Part shown: one piece after another, positions 45,294 to 55,240 of the stretch
Layout of the letters: the number at the start of each line of letters is the position of its first letter
Numbering within the stretch: position 1 is the stretch's first letter
NCBI GenBank assembly: GCA_947561585.1
Contig: CANNZV010001182.1
Coordinates: forward strand, 111,134-175,133
Reading direction: 5' to 3'
Source of the DNA: Caprella mutica
Taxonomy: Eukaryota > Arthropoda > Malacostraca > Amphipoda > Caprellidae
Length of the DNA stretch: 64,000 nucleotides
Notes under the pieces: generated by a model
What the model was told of the DNA's origin: nothing
The model's input: only the letters and a program-made list of their open reading frames with translations
Databases searched by the model: none
Position numbers and translations under genes: made by a program

Positions 45294-48200
45294 CTGCGAA
45301 TTCAAGAATGAGATAAGTTAGTCAGATTAAAAGTTATCGATAATTTTAATTCTATATCTAATGTTTAGTTTAAAAAAATTATCAAACTATTTTTATTAAG
45401 AAACCAGTCGAAAAATACCAATCAAAAATCTTGAGAATATAATTTTCTTTTCAATATTAGTTTTATTTATTTCATGTACTATCAAAGAAAAGTGTATCAA
45501 TAATGATTTATTTACAGTTTACTAATATCACATTAACTAAAAGAAACTTTACTAATTGTAATGTTTGTAGATATTTTAAAATTGGTCTGTGTACACGATG
45601 ACAAATTTGTAAGATTTGAAAATAGTAGAAAATTAGAAAACTGTGATTTGTGAAATTAGCAACATGTGGATACTTTTTTATCAGACAGTGCATTAGAACT
45701 TCACTATAGTGGACTCCTCTATAGTGCAGTCCACTGGTGTAGTGAATGTAGAGTCCTGACTAAGAGAACTACCTCGTATAGTGAACACATTTTCTTTAGT
45801 CTGTCATAAATGGTCATCAGTTTTAGAAAACTAATGACCATTTCATGGCAAACTAAAGAAAATTTGTTCATTATACGGGATAGTTCTCTTACTCAAGACT
45901 CTGTATTCACTATAGAGGAGCTCTACAGTGCTCTATTTTTAATTCTTTAATTATTTCCTCACCGGCAGTTATGTTGCTCCTCTTCTCCTCCTTCTGCCTC
46001 CTCCACCTCTCCCCCTGGACCTGCTGACGCGTTAGGAAGAGGTGTTGAGGTGGGGGAGATGTGGTGGAGGAGGCGGCGGTGGTGCGACATTCTGGACACG
46101 AACCACACTGCAAAACAAGGTACTGTTATAGGTAAAAAAAAGAAATAGTTTTAGGCAGACGGGGGAAAAAGTTACTTACAAAAGTTACAAACCAACTAAA
46201 CTCAGAGAAATTATGATGCACTCAGGTGTTTCGAGTTCACCTTATGGCTTTGTCTCTAAAGCGAGACACTTCAGTGCATCAAACTATAGTTTGGATGCAC
46301 GAAAGTGCATCAGTTCGATGCCACTCTAGTGTCTCAGCTTTAAGTTTGTTAAAATGATGAAAAAAAATGAGGAAAGAATAATTCCCTCATCATTTTAACA
46401 AACTTATAGCTGAGACACTAGAGTGGCATCGAACTGATGCACTTTAGTGCATCCAAACTATAGTTTGATGCACTAAATTGTCTAGCTTTAGAGACAAAGC
46501 CATAGGATGAACTCGAATCACCTGGGTGCATCAGTTGGAGTTGTTTATTCTTCTCAGTGTACGCTGCAAAAGAAGCTAAAAGTTACCGGCAAGCTAGAGA
46601 AAGTTACCTATGGCGGGACAGTCAAAGATAGTGTACCTAAGTCTTCTCTCGTGCCACCATAAGTTTCTTTGCGGTAAGAGTCTACTCACCTTCTGCAGTC
46701 TAGTCCTGCCGTAACTCATCAGCAGTCTGTCTGCCCAGGCTAGCAGTCTCTTCCAGTCACCAGGTACAGTGGTGAAGGAGTCGTCAGGTCTGGCCACCAG
46801 ACCTACCACACGGTTGAGATCCCTCATGACTCCCCTGGTGAATGTGGTGGAGAAGGTGAATAAGATTAATAAGATGAATGTGGTGGAGATGGTGAATGTG
46901 GTGGAGATGATGAATGTGGTGGAGATGGTGAATGTGGTGGAGATGGTGAATGTGGTGGAGATGGTGAATGTGGTGGAGATGGTGAATGTGGTGGAGATGG
47001 TGAATGTGGTGGAGATGGTGAATGTGGTGGAGATGGTGAATGTGGTTAGTGAGGTGAATGTGGTGGAGATGGTGAATGTAGTTGATAACAGAGAGGTTAA
47101 CCACATTCACCTCATGTGTAACTATGTTTATTTTCCCGTTAGCACGATATCACAGAGATAGCGTTAGGGTAATTTAGATTTTAAAGGACGGATAGACATT
47201 TTTGGAAAAATTCATGGAAACCAATAAAATAAAAGATAAATGCTATATTATTACTTTACATATCCGAAAATGGCAAACTGGTCTATAATTTGGAACTCAC
47301 CCCATAGTGAAATAGTATACAGACCATTCTATGAAGTCTGATGTACTGAATATTTTTCTATCATTTATTTTTTAACGTTGAGTTCAATATTGTCGAAACA
47401 GTGAACTCAATTTTTCTTTCGCCATGATTCGAAAGGAGGATTTGAGAACATTATTAAAGTTAGGGTAAGTTTTTAGTTATCGGTCAGTACTACATCTTCG
47501 GTCATATAAGAAAAAATAATGTAGAAATTTGTTATTATTACACAGTGCTATCTAATACTTCTGCAAACCCGTGTTACTAGATAGCACTGTGTGATAATAA
47601 CAATTTCTACATTGTTTTTTCTTATATGACCGAAGATGTAGTACTGACCGATAATTAAGAACTTACCCTATACTGGAGATGCATTCTGCAACATATTCAG
47701 AAAAAATAAAATGGTCTACCCTCAAAGCATTATATAGTTTTCTATGAACAAACGTTAAGGAAAACGATTCTATGAGGCACTTAGATAAATTGCAGCAATG
47801 CTCATGCTATGAATTCCATTCAGAAATATAAATGGAATCAATGGAGTCTGCTGATATTATATCTGAGACAGGTGGAAAAAATATAAGATATCAATTTGAA
47901 TAGAAATTAATGAGTGACTCGTAAAGAAATTTCAACATTGAATGAATTGTGAATGGATGAACTTTTGAAAGTTTAAACAAATCTGTTATTATAAAAATGT
48001 AGTTCATTATTTATTGCTTAAATTGTTATTTTAGTTGATAGGTATCCGTGATACCATTAGATTGTTCTAATATCTAATTGGTATCCGTGATACCATTAGG
48101 TTGTTCTAATATCTAATTGGTATCCGTGATACCATTAGGTTGTTCTAATATCTAATTGGTATCCGTGATACCATTAGGTTGCTCTAATATCTAATTGGTA

Positions 48201-50524
48201 TCCGTGATACCATTAGGTTGTTCTAATATCTAATTGGTATCCGTGATACCATTAGGTTGTTCTATTATCTAATTGGTATCCGTGATACCATTAGGTTGTT
48301 CTATTATCTAATTGGTATCCATGATACCATTAGGTTGTTCTAATATCCAATTGGTATCCGTGATACCATTAGGTTGTTCTATTATCTAATTGGTATCCGT
48401 GATACCATTAGGTTGTTCTAATATCTAATTGGTATCCATGATACCATTAGGTTGTTCTAATATCTAATTGGTATCCGTGATACCATTAGGTTGTTCTATT
48501 ATCTAATTGGTATCCATGATACCATTAGGTTGTTCTAATATCTAATTGGTATCCGTGATACCATTAGGTTGTTCTATTATCAAATTGGTATCCGTGATAC
48601 CATTAGGTTGTTCTATTATCTAATTGGTATCCGTGATACCATTAGGTTGTTCTAATATCCAATTGGTATCCGTGATACCATTAGGTTGTTCTAATATCTA
48701 ATTGGTATCCGTGATACCATTAGGTTGTTCTATTATCTAATTGGTATCCGTGATACCATTAGGTTGTTCTATTATCTAATTGGTATCCGTGATACCATTA
48801 GGTTGTTCTATTATCTAATTGGTATCCGTGATACCATTAGGTTGTTCTATTATCTAATTGGTATCCGTGATACCATTAGGTTGTTCTAATATCTAATTGG
48901 TATCCGTGATACCATTAGGTTGTTCTAATATCTAATTGGTATCCGTGATACCATTAGGTTGTTCTATTATCTAATTGGTATCCGTGATACCATTAGGTTG
49001 TTCTAATATCTAATTGGTATCCGTGATACCATTAGGTTGTTCTAATATCTAATTGGTATCCGTGATACCATTAGGTTGTTCTAATATCTAATTGGTATCC
49101 GTGATACCATCAGGTATCATGGATACCAATCACAAAACGCGTGAAATTGTTTTAAAAACTGATCTTCGCAATATGGAACTGTTCAATAATTAGTAACTCA
49201 CCCCAGTAGGTACTATACACAATATATCCTTTACCAGTACCTGTAGGCTCTACTTTTAGTGTCGGTGGTACTGTCAGGGCCTTTGATGCCCCGAAAGCGG
49301 GTCTTTGTCTCCGCCAGCATCTCCAGGAGGAGGGGGGCATTGCGTCTGATGCCCCCCAGAGCCTTCAGAAACTCTTTGCGCTCCTCCGAAGAAACGGGGG
49401 CATCTGAGGGGAGGGGGGGGGGGGGGTATGTTTGAAATAAAAGAAATGGCAATAGGATAATTCAAATCTATTATAATGTAGTTTCAAGAAAAACCTGTAA
49501 GCAAAATATTTAAACCTATACGATTAGTTTTCAAGTATTAGTTGTGAATCCCGGACGAAAATGCCAGTAGGTGAATATTTTAAGAAACACCTTAAAATTT
49601 TAAAATGTTTTAATATCAAAATATGACAATTTTTGATGACTTTCTTGATAATAACATATTGATATTCCCATCCGTTTTTTAATTCGCATTAAGTGATTGA
49701 TATATTATTGTAGAATAAAACGGATATTAAATATCTTTTTACTTACCGGCTGCAGAAGGTCTGGGATCTCGCCACAGTCTGGGTACTGGTATCCGGCTCC
49801 TGGGAGCACTACCTTCTTCAGGCAGCGGCTTCTGGGCAGCCTGTCTTCGGGCGTAGAGGATGGCTCCCAAGATGATACCCACACACACGGCGCCCCCCGC
49901 AGCCGCGCATGCTATCACCGCCATGTCACGCCCCGTTATTGTAGAGAGCAGGGAACCCGCTGGAAAAAAAGAGCCAATTAGGGAATAAAAATATGGAAGG
50001 AAATTGTGGAAGTACCAAGAGAGAAAGTTATGGTGGGGCCATAGGAGATTGAGATGGGACTTTTCTTAATATCATCTTCTATAGAAATAATTATCTCCTC
50101 AAGTTGAACGAGTGGAACCCCCAGATTTCTCTAATTTGCCCAGACAATATGAAGACATAGCTATGCTCTCCCATTTTGAACTAATATGAGGTAAATAAAG
50201 TACTGATGAAGTTATAGGTGAAAAAACCACCAACAACAATCATACCCTGGGTACAGAGCTGATGAAGTTACAGGTGAAATAACCACCAACAACAATCATA
50301 CCCTGGGTACAGAGCTATACTTGGATTGAGCTTTGACCGAAATAATGTCCCCTTACCGACACAGACAGTTCCCTGGTAGAAGAGTTCGTCCCTCCATTGG
50401 GACACGTGTCCTAGAGGACACTGGGACACACACTGTCTGGTGGTGTCCATCATCACACTCTGACATTTCAGGCATGCTCCTGACGACAGGTCACACGTCA
50501 GGCACTCGGACTGATCACATGATG
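44248..50524 (-). CDS. Type I membrane protein with furin-like Cys-rich ectodomain and long Ser-rich tail (5' end incomplete)
   Basis: Six exons in transcript order: 50524-50357, 49959-49747, 49403-49241, 46834-46690, 46107-45963 and 45293-44248. All are GT-AG and every junction is phase-consistent, giving 625 residues and a stop. Exon A has eight Cys in a furin-like pattern (C-x2-C-x6-C-x2-C, then CVSQCPLG). Exon B has a 22-residue hydrophobic span (AVIACAAAGGAVCVGIILGA) followed by YARR, the usual stop-transfer charge. Exons C-D code a charged cytosolic segment with likely helices. Exon E has CGSCPEC and basic runs. Exon F is Ser-rich and ends LLTVV, a class I PDZ-ligand pattern. I do not recognise the family. 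Receptor or adhesion function is inference only. The start codon is missing: exon A begins in phase 1. Confidence 0.8.
45515..45680. mobile_element. Half copy of the 42.2-42.7 kb foldback
   Basis: Contains taatgtttgtagatatttta, tacacgatgacaaatttgta and tgtgatttgtgaaattagca, matching the right arm of the foldback. It lies in the intron between exons E and F. Confidence 0.8.
45704..45936. mobile_element. Palindromic MITE of the ctcctctatagtg family
   Basis: Ends ctatagtggactcctctata and ttcactatagaggagctcta. The arms include ggtcatcagttttagaaaac and its near inverse. Partial copies lie at 51808-51924 and 53236-53325. Confidence 0.85.
45963..46107 (-). CDS. Membrane-protein exon E
   Basis: Flanked by ttgttttgcag and GTGAGG. 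145 bp, phase 0 to 1. Codes CGSCPECRTTAA, a Ser/Thr/Pro stretch and a basic KEEKRSN segment. Confidence 0.75.
46212..46532. mobile_element. About 320-bp near-perfect foldback in intron D-E
   Basis: The arms run gatgcactcaggtgtttcga inward to gtttgttaaaatgatga, then invert from catcattttaacaaac outward to cacctgggtgcatc. Nested smaller palindromes (tagtttgatgcac, gcatcgaactgatgcac) lie inside. It would form a strong hairpin in the intron RNA. Confidence 0.9.
46690..46834 (-). CDS. Membrane-protein exon D
   Basis: Starts after acattcaccag and ends CTGCAGAAG followed by GTGAGT. Codes GVMRDLNRVVGLVARPDDSF through RLLAWADRLLMSYGRT. Its acceptor lies at the edge of the 18-bp array, which supplies the upstream pyrimidine-rich sequence. 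Confidence 0.82.
46838..47082. repeat. 18-bp minisatellite (ggtgaatgtggtggagat) abutting an exon
   Basis: About 12-13 copies, ending three bases from exon D. On the transcribed strand the unit reads atctccaccacattcacc, rich in C and T and lacking AG. Frames running through it in both directions (His/Ile- and Val/Asn-rich) are artefacts of an 18-bp period. Confidence 0.95.
47461..47671. mobile_element. Hairpin MITE of the ttatcggtcag family, in intron C-D
   Basis: gggtaagtttttagttatcg and gataattaagaacttaccct ends. Long inverted arms around tgctatctaatacttctgca. Confidence 0.92.
48041..49135. repeat. 39-bp minisatellite built on the palindrome GGTATCCGTGATACC, about 28 copies
   Basis: Each unit is GGTATCCGTGATACC plus attaggttgttctaatat-ctaatt. 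Variation is mainly taat/tatt in the spacer and CGTG/CATG in the palindrome centre. The array ends with the inverted core GGTATCATGGATACC, as in the MITE core, then caatca. It lies in intron C-D of the membrane-protein gene. Confidence 0.97.
49241..49403 (-). CDS. Membrane-protein exon C
   Basis: Starts after a run of 14 C and ctcccctcag. Codes APVSSEERKEFLKALGGI through KGPDSTTDTKSRAY. Two donors 6 bp apart (CAG/GTACTG at 49240, CTG/GTAAAG at 49234) both keep phase 2, so the end is uncertain by two codons. Confidence 0.82.
49747..49959 (-). CDS. Membrane-protein exon B (transmembrane)
   Basis: Flanked by ttttttccag and GTAAGT, phase 1 to 1. Codes GSLLSTITGRDM, the hydrophobic span, YARRQAAQKPL and a Pro/Arg-rich juxtamembrane segment. 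Confidence 0.88.
50205..50315. repeat. About 57-bp tandem duplication, two copies
   Basis: gatgaagttayaggtgaaa and accaacaacaatcataccct are repeated at 57-58-bp spacing in the intron just after exon A (transcript order). Confidence 0.8.
50357..50524 (-). CDS. Membrane-protein exon A (furin-like Cys-rich)
   Basis: Flanked by tttttcag and GTAAGG. Codes SCDQSECLTCDLSSGACLKC through QCVSQCPLGHV to YQGTVCV. The spacing fits a furin-like (FU) repeat, found in furin-type convertases, EGF/insulin receptors and R-spondins. None of the catalytic or kinase domains of those proteins is visible in the window. Confidence 0.82.
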
Positions 50525-51198
50525 CTGAAAAAGAAAAAAAAATTGAACTAGATTGTTACGCGGAGGGAAATAAAAAATCAATGGTTATTGATGTAGAAAT
50601 CAATTAAGAATATACATTTTTTAATTATTTATTATAACAAATATTGAAAATCAGTCCAGATTTTGCCTCACTTGAAAAAAAACGATGAATAGGTATAATG
50701 GAAAAACTAAAAGTCGGTCAAACCGCTTGCCTGTCACAATCATCCTAGCCACAACTTCCGAAAATTAATCATATTAAACAATTTAGACATTTATTTAAAA
50801 TAGTATTATATTGTTTTGAAATTATTTGGTTACAAAAAGTCTATGTCTGCATAGACTTAAATATTTTAAATGATAAATGGCGGAATAATCACAATATAAG
50901 GATTAGATCGTGTCGCGCAATAATGAAAATTCTGCACTAGATTATTGCGCGTAAGAAACAAACAAACAAACAAACTTATTTTATTGCGAAAATAATGTAT
51001 ACCTATTCATTTTATTATATTATTTACCAATTCAAATATATATTTTATAGGGGAATATTTTGCATTTAAAATAATCATTTATATTATTTTTATTATAAGG
51101 AATATTTAAATTTAGTCATGTTCACTCGCAACATAATATTTGCTGGTACTTTATTAATAAAATTGAATAAACATTCTTTTTTTCAAATTATTGTAGCT
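50525..51198. other. Gene-free AT-rich stretch
   Basis: Nothing recognised. Confidence 0.5.
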
Positions 51199-51484
51199 AC
51201 AGTGAAACTTCTGAGTTATGAAGTATTGGTTACTTCATAACTCAGAGCCACTTCATATCTCTGGTACACTAGTTAGTTTTCTATGATTAAAATTATAGAA
51301 AACTATCATCATTGAAGGATGACCATGACGCAATTCTTGATGCCTATATCATTTTCTATAATTTAAACAAAGAAAACTACTTCATAACTCATCGCTTCAT
51401 AACTCAGGTCCTTCATAACTCAGGTCCTTCATAACTCAGGTCCTTCATAACTCAGGTCCTTCATTACTCAAGTGTTTCACTGTA
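51199..51484. mobile_element. Foldback element with an internal 16-bp array
   Basis: Ends acagtgaaacttctgagtta and attactcaagtgtttcactg-t. The right arm contains four tandem copies of ggtccttcataactca (51403-51470), an amplification of the arm sequence cttcataactcag. Confidence 0.85.
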
Positions 51485-51807
51485 TCTTGTTTCTAATTAC
51501 AAGTCGGAGTAACAGGTGAATTAATTCCAATGTTCACTCATACAGTGTGTAGGCGCAAAAGGTTAGCCAATCTGAACGGGGCAGCTTTTTTATTACCAAG
51601 AGGTCTAAAACGAAAAGTTAGATGAGGAGTGGTACAATAGTGCCTAGTTTGAAATTACTGAGCGTTAACTGAAGAAAGGCTTACGAAGGTCATACCATCT
51701 TATTTATATGGTAGGTAATTATTAGAGGATATAAACGGAGAACAATTCACCAGTCAAAAATTAAACACTGCATTGCCAATGGTTGTGAAAAGTGATGATA
51801 ACTCTAT

Positions 51808-51924
51808 TTGCAGTAGAACTCCTCTATAGTGAATCTAAATCCTGTATAGTGAATGTCATTGGTTTTAGAAACAAATTGCCATTTTATGGCAAACTAAAGA
51901 AAATTTGTTCACTATTAAAAGATC
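51808..51924. mobile_element. Half copy of the ctcctctatagtg MITE
   Basis: Contains tagaactcctctatagtgaa and ggcaaactaaagaaaatttg, as in one arm of the 45.7 kb copy. The other arm is missing. Confidence 0.75.
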
Positions 51925-52083
51925 TAAAGTAACCATTTTAGATGTTAAATCATGTACCCTTTCCTCATATCACCGAAAATGTGGAACTGACCGATAACTC
52001 GTGAGTTATCCTATCGAATAATACCCCCCCCCCCCCCCGGTTTAACCCCCAATAACCCGATAAATGTTTTCAGCAAGAAGTAC
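51925..52083. mobile_element. Half copy of the ttatcggtcag MITE, then a poly-C run
   Basis: tcatatcaccgaaaatgtgg and actgaccgataactcgtgag at 51965-52012 match one arm of the hairpin family. A run of 16 C follows at 52024-52039. Confidence 0.65.
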
Positions 52084-52135
52084 CTCCGCCAATGAGTGGG
52101 AATAGAGCCCCTACCATTGTCAGTTCTTTTTCTTT
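52084..52135 (-). CDS. Candidate upstream exon X of the membrane-protein gene
   Basis: Acceptor tttcttctaccaccacaag, donor GGAG/GTACTT. 52 bp, phase 0 to 1, which fits exon A. Codes KEKELTMVGALFPLIGG. Short, and supported only by splice sites and phase. Confidence 0.25.
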
Positions 52136-52574
52136 CTTGTGGTGGTAGAAGAAAGGAAGACAAACCGTTTGTTGAAAGCACCTCATATTAATGGTGGGAA
52201 ATTATTGTACCTCATTGCTCTGGTGACATGTGTCTGTGTCAGAAAATACTAAATATACTAACTTTACACAGTTTTCTATAGGGTGAACACGGTAGTACAA
52301 AATATACGGTACTGTATATGTTACGAAACAACTAATTATTATATATACATAAAAAGTCAGTATATAATAAATAATTATACAGTCCCTTTAATCAAATTTA
52401 TGGATATGAATAATAAATCACTATACATTGTTCTTAGAACATTTAAGCAAAATCACCAAAACTAATTGGAAAGAATAAAAAAAAAATTCCTGTTTAATTT
52501 AACTAGAACCATATTGAAACATTCGGAGAGATGTTCAAAGGAGAACCAGCAAATATAAGATATGGTACCCCACT

Positions 52575-53096
52575 TGATCTTCTATGGCCCACCATACCTC
52601 CTCTCTCTATCTTCTATGGCCCACCATACCTCCTCTCTCTAACTTCTATGGCCCCACCATACAACCTCTCTCTATTTTCTATGGCCCACCATACCTCCTC
52701 TATCTATCTTCTATGGCCCCACCATACCTCCTCTCTCTATCATCTATGGCCCACCATACCTCCTCTCTCTATCTTCTATGGCCCACCATACCTCCTCTCT
52801 CTATCTTCTATGGCCCACCATATCTCCTCTCTCTATCTTCTATGGCCCACCATATCTCCTCTCTCTATCTTCTATGGCCCCACCATACCTCCTCTCTCTA
52901 TCTTCTATGGCCCACCATAACTTCTCTCTCAATCTTCTATGGCCCACCATAACTTCTCCCTCAATCTTCTATGGCCCACCATAACTTCTCCCTCAATCTT
53001 CTATGGCCCACCATGCCTCCTCTCTCTATCTTCTATAGCCCACCATACCTCCTCTCTCTATCTTCTATGGCCCAATATACCTCCTCTCCGTTCTTC
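52575..53096. repeat. 32-bp minisatellite seeded by the gttatggtggggccatag family
   Basis: About 16 copies of ctctatcttctatggcccac-catacctcct. tctatggcccaccata matches one arm of the dispersed short inverted repeat seen at 10.1, 13.8, 50.0 and 56.9 kb. Some copies have the older ggcccc form. Open frames across it are artefacts. Confidence 0.95.
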
Positions 53097-53144
53097 CCGT
53101 CAATGTACGTCAAGTTCACAGGCAATCTCAGTACGAATCTACCT
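53081..53144 (-). CDS. Candidate upstream exon Y of the membrane-protein gene
   Basis: Acceptor acttttccag, donor GAG/GTATAT, 64 bp, phase 2 to 0. Codes GRFVLRLPVNLTYIDGKNGEE, a plausible ectodomain strand with one N-glycosylation sequon (NLT). Only this frame is open. The donor lies inside the edge of the 32-bp array. A linked exon Z candidate is at 54600-54643. Confidence 0.35.
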
Positions 53145-53235
53145 CTGGAAAAGTAATTACTGATCTATCTGCTCATGCTGTGAAACAGATCTCTTGTGAA
53201 CATTTGCATACACGCTTTAAAGGGAACAGGTACGT

Positions 53236-53325
53236 ACAGTAGAGCTCCTCTATAGTGAAATCATCTATAGTGAATGTAGTGTCATGAGTGAGGAAGTAGC
53301 CTCTATAGTGAACAAATCTGTCCCT
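53236..53325. mobile_element. Partial ctcctctatagtg MITE adjoining an array
   Basis: agtagagctcctctatagtg and cctctatagtgaacaaatct. The 18-bp array starts where the MITE sequence stops. Confidence 0.7.
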
Positions 53326-54097
53326 TCACCGCGCACTCTCCCTTCATTGCGCACTCTCCCTTCACTGCGCACTCCCCTTCACTGCGCACTCTCCCTTCAC
53401 TGCCCACTCCCCTTCACTGCGCACTCTCCCTTCACTGCGCACTCTCCCTTCACTGCCCACTCTCCCTTCACTGCCCACTCTCCCTTCACTGTGCATTCTC
53501 CCCTCACTGCGCACTCTCCCTTCACCACGCACTCTCCCTTCAGTGCGCACTCTCCCTTCACTGTGCACTCTCCCTTCATTGTGCACTCTCCATTCACTGC
53601 GCACTCCCCTTCACTGCGCACTCTCCCTTCATTGCGCACTCTCCCTTCACTGCGCACTCCCCTTCACTGCGCACTCTCCCTTCACCGCGCACTCTCCCTT
53701 CATTGCGCACTCTCCCTTCACCGCGCACTCTCCCTTCATTGCGCATCTCTCCCTTCACTGTGCACTCTCCCTTCACTGCGCACTCTCCCTTCACTGCGCA
53801 CTCTCCCTTTACTGCGCACTCTCCCTTCAATGCGCACTCTCCCTTCACTGCGCACTCCCCTCCACTGCGCACTCTCCCTTCACCGCGCACTCTCCCTTCA
53901 TTGCGCACTCTCCCTTCACCGCGCACTCTCCCTTCATTGCGCATCTCTCCCTTCACTGTGCACTCTCCCTTCACTGCGCACTCTCCCTTCACTGCGCACT
54001 CTCCCTTCACTGCACACTCTCCCTTCAATGCGCACTCTCCCTCCACTGCGCACTCCCCTTCATTGCGCACTCTCCCTTCACTGCGCACTCCCCCTTA
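53325..54097. repeat. 18-bp C/T-rich minisatellite (ctcccttcactgcgcact)
   Basis: About 43 copies with near-perfect 18-bp period and some 17- and 19-bp units. A 198-bp block is duplicated inside it: the rare gcgcatctctcccttcactg junction occurs at about 53741 and 53939. Because 18 is a multiple of three, frames on both strands stay open for up to 297 codons as hexapeptide repeats. This is compositional. Confidence 0.96.
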
Positions 54098-54599
54098 CCT
54101 CTTCATTTCCCTCTTTACCTCTACTCACGGCTGCCATTGTTCACTATGTGGGTCGCATATCAATGAATTACCTATAATAATTATTAATTAGAAACTATAT
54201 AACCTTTAAACTATAGTAGCAAATTTAATGTGATTTCTTTTTACTTTAATATGTATTTTCTTTCATAGGAACAATGCAGGACTGTAACAAGATGTTAGTT
54301 TTATAGTTATAATGAATAATTCACTAAAATGTAATAAAAATACTATTTCATTATGTGATTTAGTAATACCTTTAGCTCTTCAAAATACTGTGATAACAAG
54401 TAAATAACAAAAACATCTTTATTAAATATAACATCTTCACAGTAACTATTTTATCTAAATCCTAATAAAAATTATAATTCACATTTACAAATTTTCTAAA
54501 ATATTATTTTCTGAAGTATTATTTTCTCTCGATAGTGGTATTTCACTGACAATTTGGGGTAACTATTCAGAATAGTTACCCCAAATTGCTCACAAATAC
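54098..54599. other. Gene-free AT-rich stretch
   Basis: A 37-bp inverted repeat (aatttggggtaactattc and its inverse) lies at 54551-54588. Nothing else. Confidence 0.5.
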
Positions 54600-54643
54600 C
54601 CTCTATTTTTATCAGCGGGCAAATTAGTGCCATCCTGTTTTCT
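54600..54643 (-). CDS. Candidate upstream exon Z of the membrane-protein gene
   Basis: Acceptor follows a long pyrimidine tract (tgtttctttttcttctgttg, then tttcgccag). Donor GG/GTATTT. 44 bp, phase 0 to 2, matching exon Y. Codes RKQDGTNLPADKNR. Very short, so this is weak. Confidence 0.18.
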
Positions 54644-54707
54644 CTGGCGAAACAGTGTCAACAGAAGAAAAAGAAACAGGTCACTGGGCAGAAGGAATGC
54701 CTGCAGA

Positions 54708-55240
54708 GTTTGGTATCCGTGGTACCAAACTCTGCATTGGTATACTTGGTACCAAACTCTACATAGGGTATCCGTGATACAAAACTCCGCATTGGTATCC
54801 GTGGTACCAAACTCTGCATTGCTATCCTTGGTACCAAACTCTGCATAGGGTATCCGTGATACCAAACTCTGCATTGGTATCCGTGATACCAAACTCCGCA
54901 TTGGTATCCGTGGTACCAAACTCTGCATTGGTATCCGTGGTACCAAACTCTGCATTGGTATCCTTGGTACCAAACTCTGCATTGGTATCCGTGGTACCAA
55001 ACTCTGCATTGGTATCCGTGGTACCAAACTCCGCATTGGTATCCTTGGTACCAAACTCTGCATTGGTATCCGTGGTACCAAACTCTGCATTGGTATCCTT
55101 GGTACCAAACTCTGCATTGGTATCCGTGTTACCAAACTCTACATAGGGTATCCGTGATACCAAACTCTGCATAGGGTATCTGTGATACCAAACTCTACAT
55201 AGGGTATCCGTAGTACCTGCAGGTATCATGGATACCAATC
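54708..55240. repeat. 27-bp minisatellite built on GGTATCCGTGGTACC
   Basis: About 19 copies of ggtatccgtggtacc plus aaactctgcatt, with aaactctacatagg variants at both ends. It terminates in cctgcaggtatcatggatac-caatca, the same end as the 39-bp array. Open 9-residue-repeat frames on both strands are artefacts. Confidence 0.96.

Noticed and set aside
46594..47161. 170-codon Thr/Phe/Ile-rich frame on - and Val/Asn-rich frame on +
   Set aside because: The repeat part is an intronic 18-bp array. Only 46690-46834 is accepted, as exon D, because of its splice sites and phase.
48041..49135. CRISPR-like appearance of regularly spaced palindromic repeats with spacers
   Set aside because: The 'spacers' are identical from unit to unit, there are no cas genes, and the genome is clearly eukaryotic. 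It is a simple minisatellite.
52531..53163. Overlapping + frames with SLSIFYGPPYL-like repeats
   Set aside because: Product of the 32-bp array. Each phase reads a shifted version of the same unit.
53284..54191. Frames of up to 297 codons (AHSPFT-type repeats) on + and Glu/Gly/Arg-rich frames on -
   Set aside because: The 18-bp period keeps any stop-free phase open on both strands. There is no non-repeat coding sequence, signal or domain.
54590..55238. 181- and 138-codon frames on - with MQSLVPRIP or TDTNAEFG repeats
   Set aside because: Artefacts of the 27-bp period. Opposite-strand and other-phase frames are equally open.
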